6,030 bases of DNA from Granulicella sp. (GCA_003133205.1 PKWK01000375.1:1931-7960); one strand, 5' to 3'; numbered from the stretch's first letter, positions 1 to 6,030 are shown. Notes: a model not told the origin generated them from the sequence alone. A program made the numbers and translations.

Positions 1-1
1 G

Positions 2-76
2 ACCACCGGCCGTCTGGAGTTCTCAAAGTTCTGCAACACCTGCCGCAAGCACACGGCGCATAAAGAGACGAAGTAA
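2..76 (+). CDS. rpmG: 50S ribosomal protein L33, 3' end (partial)
   Basis: The last 24 codons of L33, a small protein of the large ribosomal subunit, run in from the left edge; the start lies outside the window. The visible residues begin TTGRLEFSKFCNTCRKHT and end in HKETK before a TAA stop. The CNTC pair is the second Cys-x-x-Cys of the zinc-ribbon form of L33; the first pair would lie upstream and cannot be seen. The gene sits just before tRNA-Trp and secE, its usual place in the tuf-rpmG-trnW-secE-nusG cluster, which supports the call. Nothing odd is seen in the part present. Confidence 0.93.
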   Translation, partial: TTGRLEFSKFCNTCRKHTAHKETK

Positions 77-99
77 CGAGCAGCCCTTGGCATTCAGCC

Positions 100-120
100 G
101 TCAGCGAGCAAGAAGCTGAC
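100..120 (+). other. Small hairpin between rpmG and tRNA-Trp
   Basis: GTCAGC (100-105) and GCTGAC (115-120) form a perfect 6-bp stem with a 9-nt loop, 8 nt before the first base of the tRNA. No T-run follows, so it is not a standard intrinsic terminator. It could be a processing or structural element in an rpmG-tRNA cotranscript. The role is inferred only. Confidence 0.3.
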
Positions 121-128
121 AGGTCCTC

Positions 129-204
129 GGGGGAGTAAGCTCAACGGTTAAACTGTCGGTCTCCAAAACCGAACTTCTCGGTTCGAATCCGAGCTCCCCC
201 GCCA
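129..204 (+). tRNA. trnW: tRNA-Trp (anticodon CCA)
   Basis: This is a full cloverleaf of 76 nt including an encoded 3' CCA. The acceptor stem GGGGGAG (129-135) pairs perfectly with CTCCCCC (194-200), the discriminator base is G201, and CCA is at 202-204. The anticodon stem TCGGT/ACCGA encloses the loop CTCCAAA (161-167), giving anticodon CCA at 163-165, which reads UGG. The T stem CTCGG/CCGAG closes the loop TTCGAAT. The D loop contains the usual GG, but the D stem AGCT (138-141) with AACT (151-154) has one C-A mismatch (140/152). tRNA-Trp between rpmG and secE is a recurrent bacterial arrangement. The tRNA is probably cotranscribed with its neighbours and cut out by RNases P and E or Z. Confidence 0.97.
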
Positions 205-299
205 GTTTTCCGGCCTAGACCTCTCCCGCCGGTAGCGGAGCGTGGCGGCCAGGCAACATGGCAGAAGATTTCATCAGCAGAAAGTTTTGAGGCAATAAG

Positions 300-560
300 A
301 TGGCGAAGGCGGTTGCAGTGGAAGACGAGCAAAGCAGCGCGATGGAGCGGTTCAAGGCGCGGCCGCTAGAGTTGATTCAGTTTCTCAAGGACGTGCGCAG
401 CGAGTTGCGCAAGGTGGTGACACCGACGCGCCCCGAGGTCCAGTCCACCACCGCGATCGTGATCACCACGGTGTTCATCTTCGCCGCTTATTTTGCGGTG
501 ACCGATTACATCTTCGGTCAGGGCATCACCCGGCTGATTCAACACCTGACCAAACACTAG
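300..560 (+). CDS. secE: Preprotein translocase subunit SecE
   Basis: SecE is the small essential clamp subunit of the SecYEG channel in the inner membrane, through which unfolded proteins are exported or inserted. The product is 86 aa, the usual size of the single-span bacterial form. A charged cytoplasmic N-terminus is followed by the conserved amphipathic segment (about residues 24-42: LELIQFLKDVRSELRKVVTP), which contains the typical F-x-x-x-V-R-x-E-L-x-K-V-x-x-P signature. One membrane segment follows at about residues 51-74 (TAIVITTVFIFAAYFAVTDYIF). The start is supported by TGAGG (288-292), 7 nt before the ATG. It lies between tRNA-Trp and nusG, its standard place, probably in the same transcript. 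The C-terminus is short and carries no extra domain. Confidence 0.96.
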   Translation: MAKAVAVEDEQSSAMERFKARPLELIQFLKDVRSELRKVVTPTRPEVQSTTAIVITTVFIFAAYFAVTDYIFGQGITRLIQHLTKH

Positions 561-623
561 CGACCGGCTCTCGAATTCGCGGCAGGCAGAATTCACGGAC
601 CAGAGCAGACATCACAGATGCAC

Positions 624-631
624 GAAGAAGG
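624..631 (+). promoter_or_regulatory. Candidate ribosome binding site deciding the nusG start
   Basis: The purine-rich GAAGAAGG ends 10 nt before ATG 642. It lies inside the short reading-frame extension that would exist if ATG 618 were used. It therefore favours 642 as the main nusG start, although the spacing is slightly long. Confidence 0.45.
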
Positions 632-641
632 CACACTCACC

Positions 642-1259
642 ATGGCAGTAGACGAGCAGACTCCGGAAGCGCAGGACCCCGGCGGCGAACAGCCGACCGA
701 GCAGCTTGCGCCACCGGTCAACGAGAATTTCAAGTGGTACATCATCCATGCCTACTCCGGCTTCGAGCGCAAAGTGCGCGAGTCGCTCGAGAGCCGCATC
801 CAGGCGTTCGGCCTGCAGAACCGCATCGGCCGCATCATGATCCCCACCGAGCCCGTCACCGAGCTGCGCAATGGCAAGAAGTACACCATCGAGCGCGTCT
901 TCCTGCCCGGCTATGTGCTGGTCGAGATGGAACTCGACAACGATCTGTGGCACGTCATCAAGAACACGCCGCGCGTCACTGGATTCCTTGGCACCGGCGA
1001 CAGTCCGGTCGCGCTCTCGGAGGCCGAGGTCAGTTCGATCCTCTTCCGCTCCGAGTCCGCCAAGGACAAGCCGTCCATGAAGGTCAAGTTCGAGAAGGGC
1101 GAGCAGGTCCGCATCAACGAAGGACCCTTCGCCAACTTCAACGGCACCGTGGACGACGTCAACGAAGATCGCCAGACGCTGAAGGTCATGGTCTCAATCT
1201 TCGGTCGCTCCACCCCGGTCGAGATCGAATTCGCGAAGGTCGACAAGATGGAAGCCTAG
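642..1259 (+). CDS. nusG: Transcription termination/antitermination factor NusG
   Basis: NusG binds the clamp of RNA polymerase, limits pausing, and couples transcription to the ribosome (via S10/NusE) or to Rho. From this ATG the product is 205 aa. An acidic N-terminal tail (about residues 1-28) precedes the NGN domain (about 29-134), with the conserved KWYIIHAYSGFE start and the FLPGYVLVEME core. A short linker leads to the KOW domain (about 143-202), which shows the KGEQVRINEGPFANFNGTV pattern. I chose ATG 642 because GAAGAAGG (624-631) lies 10 nt upstream. An in-frame ATG at 618 would add 8 residues (MHEEGTLT) but has only a weak Shine-Dalgarno match. It follows secE, its usual partner, and precedes rplK. 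The function is certain; the exact start is not. Confidence 0.95.
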   Translation: MAVDEQTPEAQDPGGEQPTEQLAPPVNENFKWYIIHAYSGFERKVRESLESRIQAFGLQNRIGRIMIPTEPVTELRNGKKYTIERVFLPGYVLVEMELDNDLWHVIKNTPRVTGFLGTGDSPVALSEAEVSSILFRSESAKDKPSMKVKFEKGEQVRINEGPFANFNGTVDDVNEDRQTLKVMVSIFGRSTPVEIEFAKVDKMEA

Positions 1260-1357
1260 CTTCCGTCACCCGCCTGTGATTGCAGGCAAGAGTTTTGCAA
1301 GACAAAATCGGCCGCCGGTCATGTGCCCGCAGCCAGAACAATATAGAGGATTACCCC

Positions 1358-1792
1358 ATGGCACCGAAGAAAATTACTGGATACGTCAAGCTTCAGATCA
1401 CCGGCGGAAAAGCCACTCCCGCGCCGCCCGTAGGCCCCGCGCTCGGCCAGGCGCAGGTCAACATCATGGAGTTCTGCAAGCAGTTCAATGCGCGCACCTC
1501 CACGCCTGAGATGACCGGCATGACCATCCCCGTCGTCATCACCGTCTACGCCGACCGCAGCTTCAGCTTCATCACCAAGACGCCCCCCGCGGCCGTCCTG
1601 CTGCTGAAGGCCGCTGGCATCGAAAAGGGCTCAGGCACTCCGAACAAGGAGAAGAAGGGCAAGGTGACCGAGAAGCAGATCCTGCAGATCGCCACCCAGA
1701 AGATGCCCGACCTCAACGCTATCACCGTCGAGGCTGCCGCCCGGAGCATCCGCGGCACTGCCCGCTCGATGGGCATCGAAGTCGTCGCTTAG
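1358..1792 (+). CDS. rplK: 50S ribosomal protein L11
   Basis: L11 binds the GTPase-associated region of 23S rRNA at the base of the L7/L12 stalk and takes part in factor binding and in the stringent response through RelA. The product is 144 aa, close to the usual 141-145. The N-terminal domain (about residues 1-70) begins [20 protein letters not shown], followed by [22 protein letters not shown], the hallmark of the family. The C-terminal RNA-binding domain (about 75-142) carries [14 protein letters not shown] and the final [12 protein letters not shown]. The frame is open further upstream, to about 1280, but the family N-terminus and the AGAGGA box (1345-1350, 7 nt before the ATG) fix the start at 1358. 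It is normally followed by rplA, which is missing here. The TAG stop is followed by an unrelated reading frame in the same phase. Confidence 0.96.
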   Translation: MAPKKITGYVKLQITGGKATPAPPVGPALGQAQVNIMEFCKQFNARTSTPEMTGMTIPVVITVYADRSFSFITKTPPAAVLLLKAAGIEKGSGTPNKEKKGKVTEKQILQIATQKMPDLNAITVEAAARSIRGTARSMGIEVVA

Positions 1793-2287
1793 GATTTTCA
1801 GCCAATCGCCGATGCGAACTCGTCCGGAAGTGTAACCGGCATCGAGCAGTGGCAGGGCGACTTCTCCGGCTACGGCCAGGAGTTTTCCGGTTATGCGAAG
1901 CGGTACGGAGCCACCTACGGCGACCGCCTCAGTTCGACCCTGCTTGGCGCCGCCCTGCTGCCGTTGCTGCTGCACCAGGACCCGCGCTACTTCTACCGGG
2001 GGCACGGCCACATCATCGTCCGCGCGCTGTACGCCGTCTCGACGGTTGCGGTCTGCAAGGGCGACAACGGTCACTGGCAGCCCAACTACTCCAACGTTCT
2101 CGGGAATCTCGGCGCGGCCGGCATCTCGACCCTCTACTATCCGAGCAGCGATCGTCACAGCGTACAGGTCACCGTGGACAACACGCTGCTCGGCGTCGCT
2201 GAAGGCGCGTTCGGGACGCTGTTCCAGAAATTTCTGCTGCGCCATCTCACGCACGGCGCCCCGGCTAAAGCGCCATCCCAATCCTGA
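1793..2287 (+). pseudogene. 5'-truncated remnant of a conserved hypothetical protein (LLHQDPRYFY family)
   Basis: After the rplK stop, the same frame stays open for 164 codons to a TGA at 2285-2287. No ATG or GTG occurs in its first half; the first usable start is a TTG at 1964, in the middle of the conserved part. The translation contains FSGYGQEFSGYAKRYGATYGD, a hydrophobic LLGAALLPLLLHQDPRYFYRG, then VCKGDNGHWQPNYSNVLGNL and AAGISTLYYPSSDRH. I recognise this as the C-terminal domain of uncharacterised proteins common in Acidobacteriota, sometimes found next to carboxypeptidase-regulatory-like domains; this is memory, not a search. The family N-terminus, and any signal peptide, are missing. 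The likely break lies between 1793 and about 1840. Alternatives are a TTG-started short protein, readthrough of the rplK TAG, or an assembly join. I know of no experimental function for the family. Confidence 0.6.
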
Positions 2288-2289
2288 CC

Positions 2290-2317
2290 AAAACTCACCG
2301 GCTCATCTGACGGTGAG
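2290..2317 (-). terminator. Probable intrinsic terminator of the large minus-strand gene
   Basis: CTCACCG (2294-2300) and CGGTGAG (2311-2317) form a perfect 7-bp stem with a 10-nt loop. Read on the minus strand, the stem is followed at once by TTTTGGT, which gives a hairpin plus a short U-run. The stop codon of the gene (2303-2305) lies inside the loop. On the plus strand a pyrimidine-rich stretch (CTCTTCCGTCTTCTTC) follows, so weak termination of the opposite transcript is also possible. The call rests on structure only. Confidence 0.6.
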
Positions 2318-5300
2318 CTCTTCCGTCTTCTTCGACATGGTCGCGGTTCGGTCCAGTTTGTCCCAGTTGAACGGCTTGCCGTCGATGGCGCGTTTCATCG
2401 TCTTGAACAGCACGATCGAGAACACCTGGCGATAGGTGAAGCGCTGTATCCAGATGTGGAACAGCAGCCACGCGTCGCCCTTGCTCGCCGGATGTTTTCG
2501 TTCCAGCGTGAACGCCAGCGCGGACGCCGCGAAGTCAATGATCAGGAACCCGAGAAAGAAAGCGAGCAGTTTGTGGAAGCTTGCCGCCGAGGCGGCCTCG
2601 GGATGGAAGTGCTTGTCGAGAAAATAATTGATGACGCCAGCGATGAACATCAGGTCGATAAAGGGGGAGAACAGCGGAAGCAGTATCTGGAAGATGAGCG
2701 TGTTCGGAAGCGCGAACAAGCCCATTGCCCGGCGTTTCGCAATTGCACCACGATGCTTGAAGATGGCCTGCAGGATGCCGAACGACCAGCGGAAGCGTTG
2801 CCGCATCAACCCGTCCATATTCACCGGGGCTTCCGTGAAGGCCAGCGCCTGGTCTTCGTAGATCACGGAGTAGCCCTGTTCGAGCAGGTTCATGGTGAGA
2901 TCCGCATCTTCGGCGACGGTGTTGGTGTGGTAGCCCCCGCCGGTCTTCACCGCCTCGGTGCGCCACGCGCCAATCGCCCCTGGAACCACCATCACCACGT
3001 CGAATAGATCCAATGCGCGGCGTTCGAAGTTCTGGCTGGTGATGTACTCGAGCGCCTGCCAGCGCGTCCACAGGTTCACACGATTGCCCACCTTCGCGTT
3101 TCCGGCCACAGCTCCTATTTGCGGGTTCGCGAAGTGACAGACCAGGTTGGTGATGGCATCGTGTGCGATCACGCCGTCTGCATCGATGCCGACGTAGATA
3201 TCCTCGTTGGTCCTCTCGAGCGCAAAGTTCAGCGTGTCCGCCTTGCCGCCGTTTGGCTTGGTGAGCACCGTCAGCCGGCCCGACGCGATGTCCGCCGGGT
3301 AGGCGTCGATGGCAGCGTGGTAGGTATTGTCCTTCGAGCCGTCGTCGATCACGATGACGCGAATATTCTTGTAGTTCGACATCATCACCGAGCGAATGGT
3401 CCGCACGATGACCTTCTCTTCGTTGTATGCGGGGATCAGTACCGCGACCCGCGGCGCATAGTCCGGGCCGGCAAAGTTCTTCCGCTTCCGGAAACGGTCG
3501 ATGACGGCGAAGACTCCAATGATGATCAGCCGCGCGCTCATCAGAATGTCGCCCACGAAGAAGACAGCGATGACGAAGTGGTTGAAGAAAGCCCACACGA
3601 AGAAGGCGATGGAATCGACGCGCGCCTCCCACAGTTGATGTGAGTTCAGCGGAGGCATCACCTCGGCACGGGTCTTTCCCATCAACTCCGAAACCGGAAC
3701 GATCTTGTATCCGCGATCGCGCAGACTCTGGATTAGCACGGGAAGCGCGTCCACGGTCGCCTGGCGATCACCCCCGCCATCGTGCAGCAGAATGATGGAA
3801 CCTCGCATCCATGAGCGCGTCTGCATGTCGTCAATCTGTCGGAAGACGCTGTCGGTGATCTCTTGCGGGTTCTTGCGCGGATGCTCGTCCCAATCGTCGG
3901 TATCGATCTTGTCGCCAACAACCACATAGCCGAGGTTTTGAATGCGCTCCGCCGGCGCCGCCTGGTCGTTAGTATCCGGCTCCTGATCGATCGAGTAGGG
4001 AGGCCGGAAATAAAGCGGCTGCACGCCAAGTTCAGAGGCGAAAAGCCGTTCCGTCAGGTTCAGTTCCAGGTCCACGCTGCCAGTTGAGATTTCACTGATG
4101 TCCGGATGGAACCAGGTGTGATTCCCTATCTCATGGCCTTCGCGGTACACCTGCTGCATCACGCCGACGTTGTTCTGCGCCTCGGCGCCGATCATGAAAA
4201 AGGTCCCAACCACGTTGTACTGTTTCAGAATCTTGAGAATCTTCGGAGTCCAAACGGGGTCCGGTCCGTCGTCGAAGCTGAGGGCTACTTCATTCGCGTG
4301 ATAGCCGGTCTGCTCCACCGTGTAGGAGAGCGGGTAGGAGCTCATCGTCTCCGCGGTGATGGAGCGATACCCGGCAAGCACCGAATCGTCATCCTCCATG
4401 GTGACAACGCGCTTGCCAGTCTGCATCTTACTGGTGATGCGCAGGATGTCGCCATCTCCCTCGGTGTGGACATCGTAGCCGGGTTCGACCTGTGCGAGGT
4501 CCTTTACCGGTTCGGCATGGATTGGCGTGTCCCATATCTTCCACAAGGAGTTATCTTCGGAACCCAGCCGCCAAAGTGCGATGGTCTGAATCCCCAGCGC
4601 CCGCGCCGCGCGCATCTCGTTTAGAACCGTGACCGCATCGAGGAACCACACCTGGTGCCGGACGACCGGCTGTGCGCCGTCGTCGTCATAGGCGAAGTGG
4701 GCGTTGAGCGAGTCGGGATCGAGCTCAATCTGAGCGTCCGCATCCTCCGCGGCCTGCCAAGCGTCCTGGGTCGACATCTCCTCCGTATTTAGCACCTTTG
4801 GCACAAACGGCTTCGCCGGTTTACCCCTATGTTTTGGTTCCGCAGGCGGCAGCGACATTGTCCAGTCGTACCCGTAGCTGCCCAGAGAGCAGATGATCTT
4901 CTCCTTCGGTACTACTTTGAGCGCGGTCTTCAGGTTGTCGACGAACCAGTCCTGGGCCGCGATCGGACCTGGGTCGGTTCCGATCAGATGCTGCTCATAG
5001 TTCATCAGCAGAAGGCCGTCCGAGTGGTCCGCCATGTACTTCAGATCGAGATCATCGTTCCCCACCGGCGTGTTCACATACAGCTTGAGCTTGCGCGCTT
5101 GAAAGTCCTGGTACAGTGCGGCGAGCAGCGCCATGTAGCCTGTTTGCGCCTCACCGGGTATCTCCTGAATGTTGATCACCAAGCCGTGGTAGCTTGGGTT
5201 GGCAGCGAGAAACTGGTCAACCTGATGGATAAAATTGGCGCGCGAGGTGCCGTTCGAGAGGAAGTCGCCGATGGACGGGGAATACATCTGCTTGGTCGGA

Positions 5301-5860
5301 TCGTAGTTGCTGACCAGCGGAAAGACCTCAGCGGGCGACGTGTCATCACCCGCCGCCGCAATGGTGCGGGCAACCCTTTGCTCGTGATCGACACCGTGAA
5401 CACCCGTTGCATCCACGACATCGAAGCGGCGATTGTCCATACTGAACGAGGTCAATGCGCCGTCGGGCGTCAATACGTGGATCCAATCGGGGAAGAGCAG
5501 ATCGATCTGGTGGATGTGCTGCTTCAGCGACGAGTAGCTTGCCGGGTCGTCCTCAACGTAGTACGCGGCGCGCAGGCCTTCCCCCGAGTTCAGAGTGATC
5601 TCCGAAGGCTTGAGGTCGGTCTTTCGATGCGCGGAGCGACGCGGCTTCTGCCCCCCCCTCACCGGAGCCGCTTCGAGTTGCAGCGCGCTGAAATTGCGCT
5701 TCGGCGTCGCCAGCAGCAGCTCTGGCAGCGGCGTCATCCGCACCAGGCCGATCACGAAGAGGACCAACACCACAACGCTGACCACGGCGACGATGTCGAA
5801 GATTCGCCGTAACCGTTTCCAGCGCTTGCGTTGAGGATCGAAGAAGACTTGCTTGGTCAT
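2303..5860 (-). CDS. Membrane fusion protein: GH18-like domain, polysaccharide deacetylase (CE4) and processive glycosyltransferase (GT2)
   Basis: This is a 1185-aa protein that probably makes and modifies an extracellular N-acetylglucosamine-type polymer. Numbered from ATG 5860, the order is as follows. A basic tail (KRWKRLRR) precedes a membrane segment at 23-41. A GH18-like domain spans about 97-447, with LLLMNYEQH and QVWFLDA...ALWRLGSED. A CE4/NodB deacetylase spans about 522-727 with all five motifs: SFDDGP (D530, D531), HTWFH (H581, H585), RPPY (619-622), DTDDW (653-657) and LLHD (691-694). Membrane segments lie at about 751-789. The GT2 domain (about 804-1032) has IPAYNEE, DDG (839-841), DAD (893-895), AEDAD (983-987) and QRFRW (1021-1025), the D,D,D,QxxRW set of processive synthases such as NodC, PgaC and chitin or cellulose synthase. 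Several membrane segments (about 1045-1155) end the protein. The GH18 catalytic DxE appears as N230-I-Q232. A TTG at 5884 would add 8 residues; ATG 5860 is preferred, having AAGGG just upstream, though at a short spacing. The gene converges on the rplK side and has no visible partner gene. Confidence 0.9.
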   Translation of the reverse strand: MTKQVFFDPQRKRWKRLRRIFDIVAVVSVVVLVLFVIGLVRMTPLPELLLATPKRNFSALQLEAAPVRGGQKPRRSAHRKTDLKPSEITLNSGEGLRAAYYVEDDPASYSSLKQHIHQIDLLFPDWIHVLTPDGALTSFSMDNRRFDVVDATGVHGVDHEQRVARTIAAAGDDTSPAEVFPLVSNYDPTKQMYSPSIGDFLSNGTSRANFIHQVDQFLAANPSYHGLVINIQEIPGEAQTGYMALLAALYQDFQARKLKLYVNTPVGNDDLDLKYMADHSDGLLLMNYEQHLIGTDPGPIAAQDWFVDNLKTALKVVPKEKIICSLGSYGYDWTMSLPPAEPKHRGKPAKPFVPKVLNTEEMSTQDAWQAAEDADAQIELDPDSLNAHFAYDDDGAQPVVRHQVWFLDAVTVLNEMRAARALGIQTIALWRLGSEDNSLWKIWDTPIHAEPVKDLAQVEPGYDVHTEGDGDILRITSKMQTGKRVVTMEDDDSVLAGYRSITAETMSSYPLSYTVEQTGYHANEVALSFDDGPDPVWTPKILKILKQYNVVGTFFMIGAEAQNNVGVMQQVYREGHEIGNHTWFHPDISEISTGSVDLELNLTERLFASELGVQPLYFRPPYSIDQEPDTNDQAAPAERIQNLGYVVVGDKIDTDDWDEHPRKNPQEITDSVFRQIDDMQTRSWMRGSIILLHDGGGDRQATVDALPVLIQSLRDRGYKIVPVSELMGKTRAEVMPPLNSHQLWEARVDSIAFFVWAFFNHFVIAVFFVGDILMSARLIIIGVFAVIDRFRKRKNFAGPDYAPRVAVLIPAYNEEKVIVRTIRSVMMSNYKNIRVIVIDDGSKDNTYHAAIDAYPADIASGRLTVLTKPNGGKADTLNFALERTNEDIYVGIDADGVIAHDAITNLVCHFANPQIGAVAGNAKVGNRVNLWTRWQALEYITSQNFERRALDLFDVVMVVPGAIGAWRTEAVKTGGGYHTNTVAEDADLTMNLLEQGYSVIYEDQALAFTEAPVNMDGLMRQRFRWSFGILQAIFKHRGAIAKRRAMGLFALPNTLIFQILLPLFSPFIDLMFIAGVINYFLDKHFHPEAASAASFHKLLAFFLGFLIIDFAASALAFTLERKHPASKGDAWLLFHIWIQRFTYRQVFSIVLFKTMKRAIDGKPFNWDKLDRTATMSKKTEELTVR

Positions 5861-5863
5861 GTT

Positions 5864-5868
5864 CCCTT
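5864..5868 (-). promoter_or_regulatory. Shine-Dalgarno-like box of the large fusion gene
   Basis: Read on the minus strand, AAGGG lies 3 nt before ATG 5860. The spacing is shorter than usual, so initiation may be inefficient. The alternative TTG at 5884 has no purine-rich box in front of it, so this site still favours the ATG. Confidence 0.45.
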
Positions 5869-5881
5869 GATTGCCAGTGCT

Positions 5882-5893
5882 CAACTTAAGTTG
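5882..5893. repeat. Perfect 12-bp palindrome upstream of the fusion gene
   Basis: CAACTTAAGTTG is a perfect palindrome 21 nt upstream of the ATG. Its position between the start codon and any promoter would suit an operator for a dimeric regulator, or a small 5'-leader stem. No regulator gene is visible nearby, so the role is inferred. Confidence 0.4.
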
Positions 5894-5926
5894 CTGAATA
5901 GCATGCGCTTGGCCGCGAACCTATCG

Positions 5927-5958
5927 CCCGGACGCCGGGTGATGTGCGCCACGTCACC
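5927..5958. repeat. Two overlapping-region inverted repeats in the upstream region
   Basis: CCCGG-ACG-CCGGG (5927-5939) is a compact 5-bp inverted repeat. Next to it, sharing two bases, GGTGATGTG (5938-5946) and CACGTCACC (5950-5958) form 9-bp arms with one mismatch around a 3-nt centre. Both lie 67-98 bp upstream of the fusion-gene ATG, where a promoter or operator is expected. No T-run follows on either strand, so a terminator is less likely. The rest of the stretch to 6030 contains no coding frame I can support. Confidence 0.4.
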
Positions 5959-6030
5959 GCTAGGGTTAAGGTTAGGAGGTCGCGCTCTCAGGCGCAAGTT
6001 TGAAGTAGCCGCAAAGCCGCCCCTGCGCAA

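Noticed and set aside
734..1279. 181-codon frame overlapping nusG on the same strand
   Set aside because: It is very rich in Arg and His and has no family features. NusG in the overlapping frame is complete and conserved.
1272..1287. GCCTG/CAGGC hairpin after nusG as a terminator
   Set aside because: The stem is only 5 bp and no T-run follows directly. nusG and rplK are usually cotranscribed, so termination here is unlikely.
1280..1357. N-terminal extension of L11 from an upstream in-frame start
   Set aside because: The extra 26 residues are not part of the L11 family, and a good ribosome binding site precedes ATG 1358.
2535..3632. Minus-strand open frame of 365 codons inside the GT2 region
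   Set aside because: It is out of frame with the real gene, and its translation is a low-complexity Arg/Gly/His-rich shadow. The overlapping frame carries all GT2 catalytic motifs.
4829..5812. Long plus-strand open frame (327 codons) opposite the fusion gene
   Set aside because: It is antisense to the GH18-like and N-terminal part of a gene with clear motifs. Its translation is rich in Arg, Val and His with no recognisable domain, as expected of a shadow frame in GC-rich DNA.
5961..5979. Telomere-like TAGGGTTAAGGTTAGG stretch
   Set aside because: There are only about two imperfect units in a bacterial-type region, so it is most likely chance.
5950..6000. Possible sigma-70 promoter (TTGCGC, 17 bp, TAACCT on the minus strand)
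   Set aside because: Both boxes match the consensus poorly, and similar matches occur by chance. It is not strong enough to list as a feature.

Overview
The window looks like chromosomal DNA from a GC-rich bacterium, most likely an acidobacterium (Acidobacteriota, Terriglobia-like). Two things point there from memory of the families, not from a search. One is a C-terminal fragment of a family with the motif LLHQDPRYFY...GDNG...NYS, which I associate with that phylum. The other is a large GH18-CE4-GT2 fusion protein that starts MTKQVFFDPQRKRWKRL. The lineage call is an inference.

Left part (1-1792, + strand): the classic translation/transcription cluster rpmG (3' end only) - tRNA-Trp(CCA) - secE - nusG - rplK. 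This order is widely conserved in bacteria and supplies ribosomal protein L33, a tRNA, a subunit of the SecYEG translocon, the transcription factor NusG and ribosomal protein L11.

Break point (1793-2302): rplA (L1), rplJ, rplL and rpoBC, which normally follow rplK, are absent. Instead, an open frame with no start codon begins directly after the rplK stop codon, in the same frame. It encodes the C-terminal part of an unrelated conserved protein and is best read as a 5'-truncated gene remnant. A convergent hairpin with a T-run on the minus strand lies just beyond it.

Right part (2303-5860, - strand): one very large gene (about 1185 aa) for a membrane protein. It combines a GH18-like domain, a complete NodB-type polysaccharide deacetylase (CE4) and a processive family 2 glycosyltransferase with C-terminal membrane segments. 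The layout suggests one polypeptide that makes, exports and deacetylates a poly-N-acetylglucosamine or chitin-like polymer, comparable to PgaC plus PgaB. The GH18-like domain appears to have lost its catalytic acid: the expected DxE reads N-I-Q, so it may bind polymer without cutting it.

The final 170 bases (5861-6030) are the upstream region of this gene. They hold a perfect 12-bp palindrome and two further inverted repeats that could be operators.
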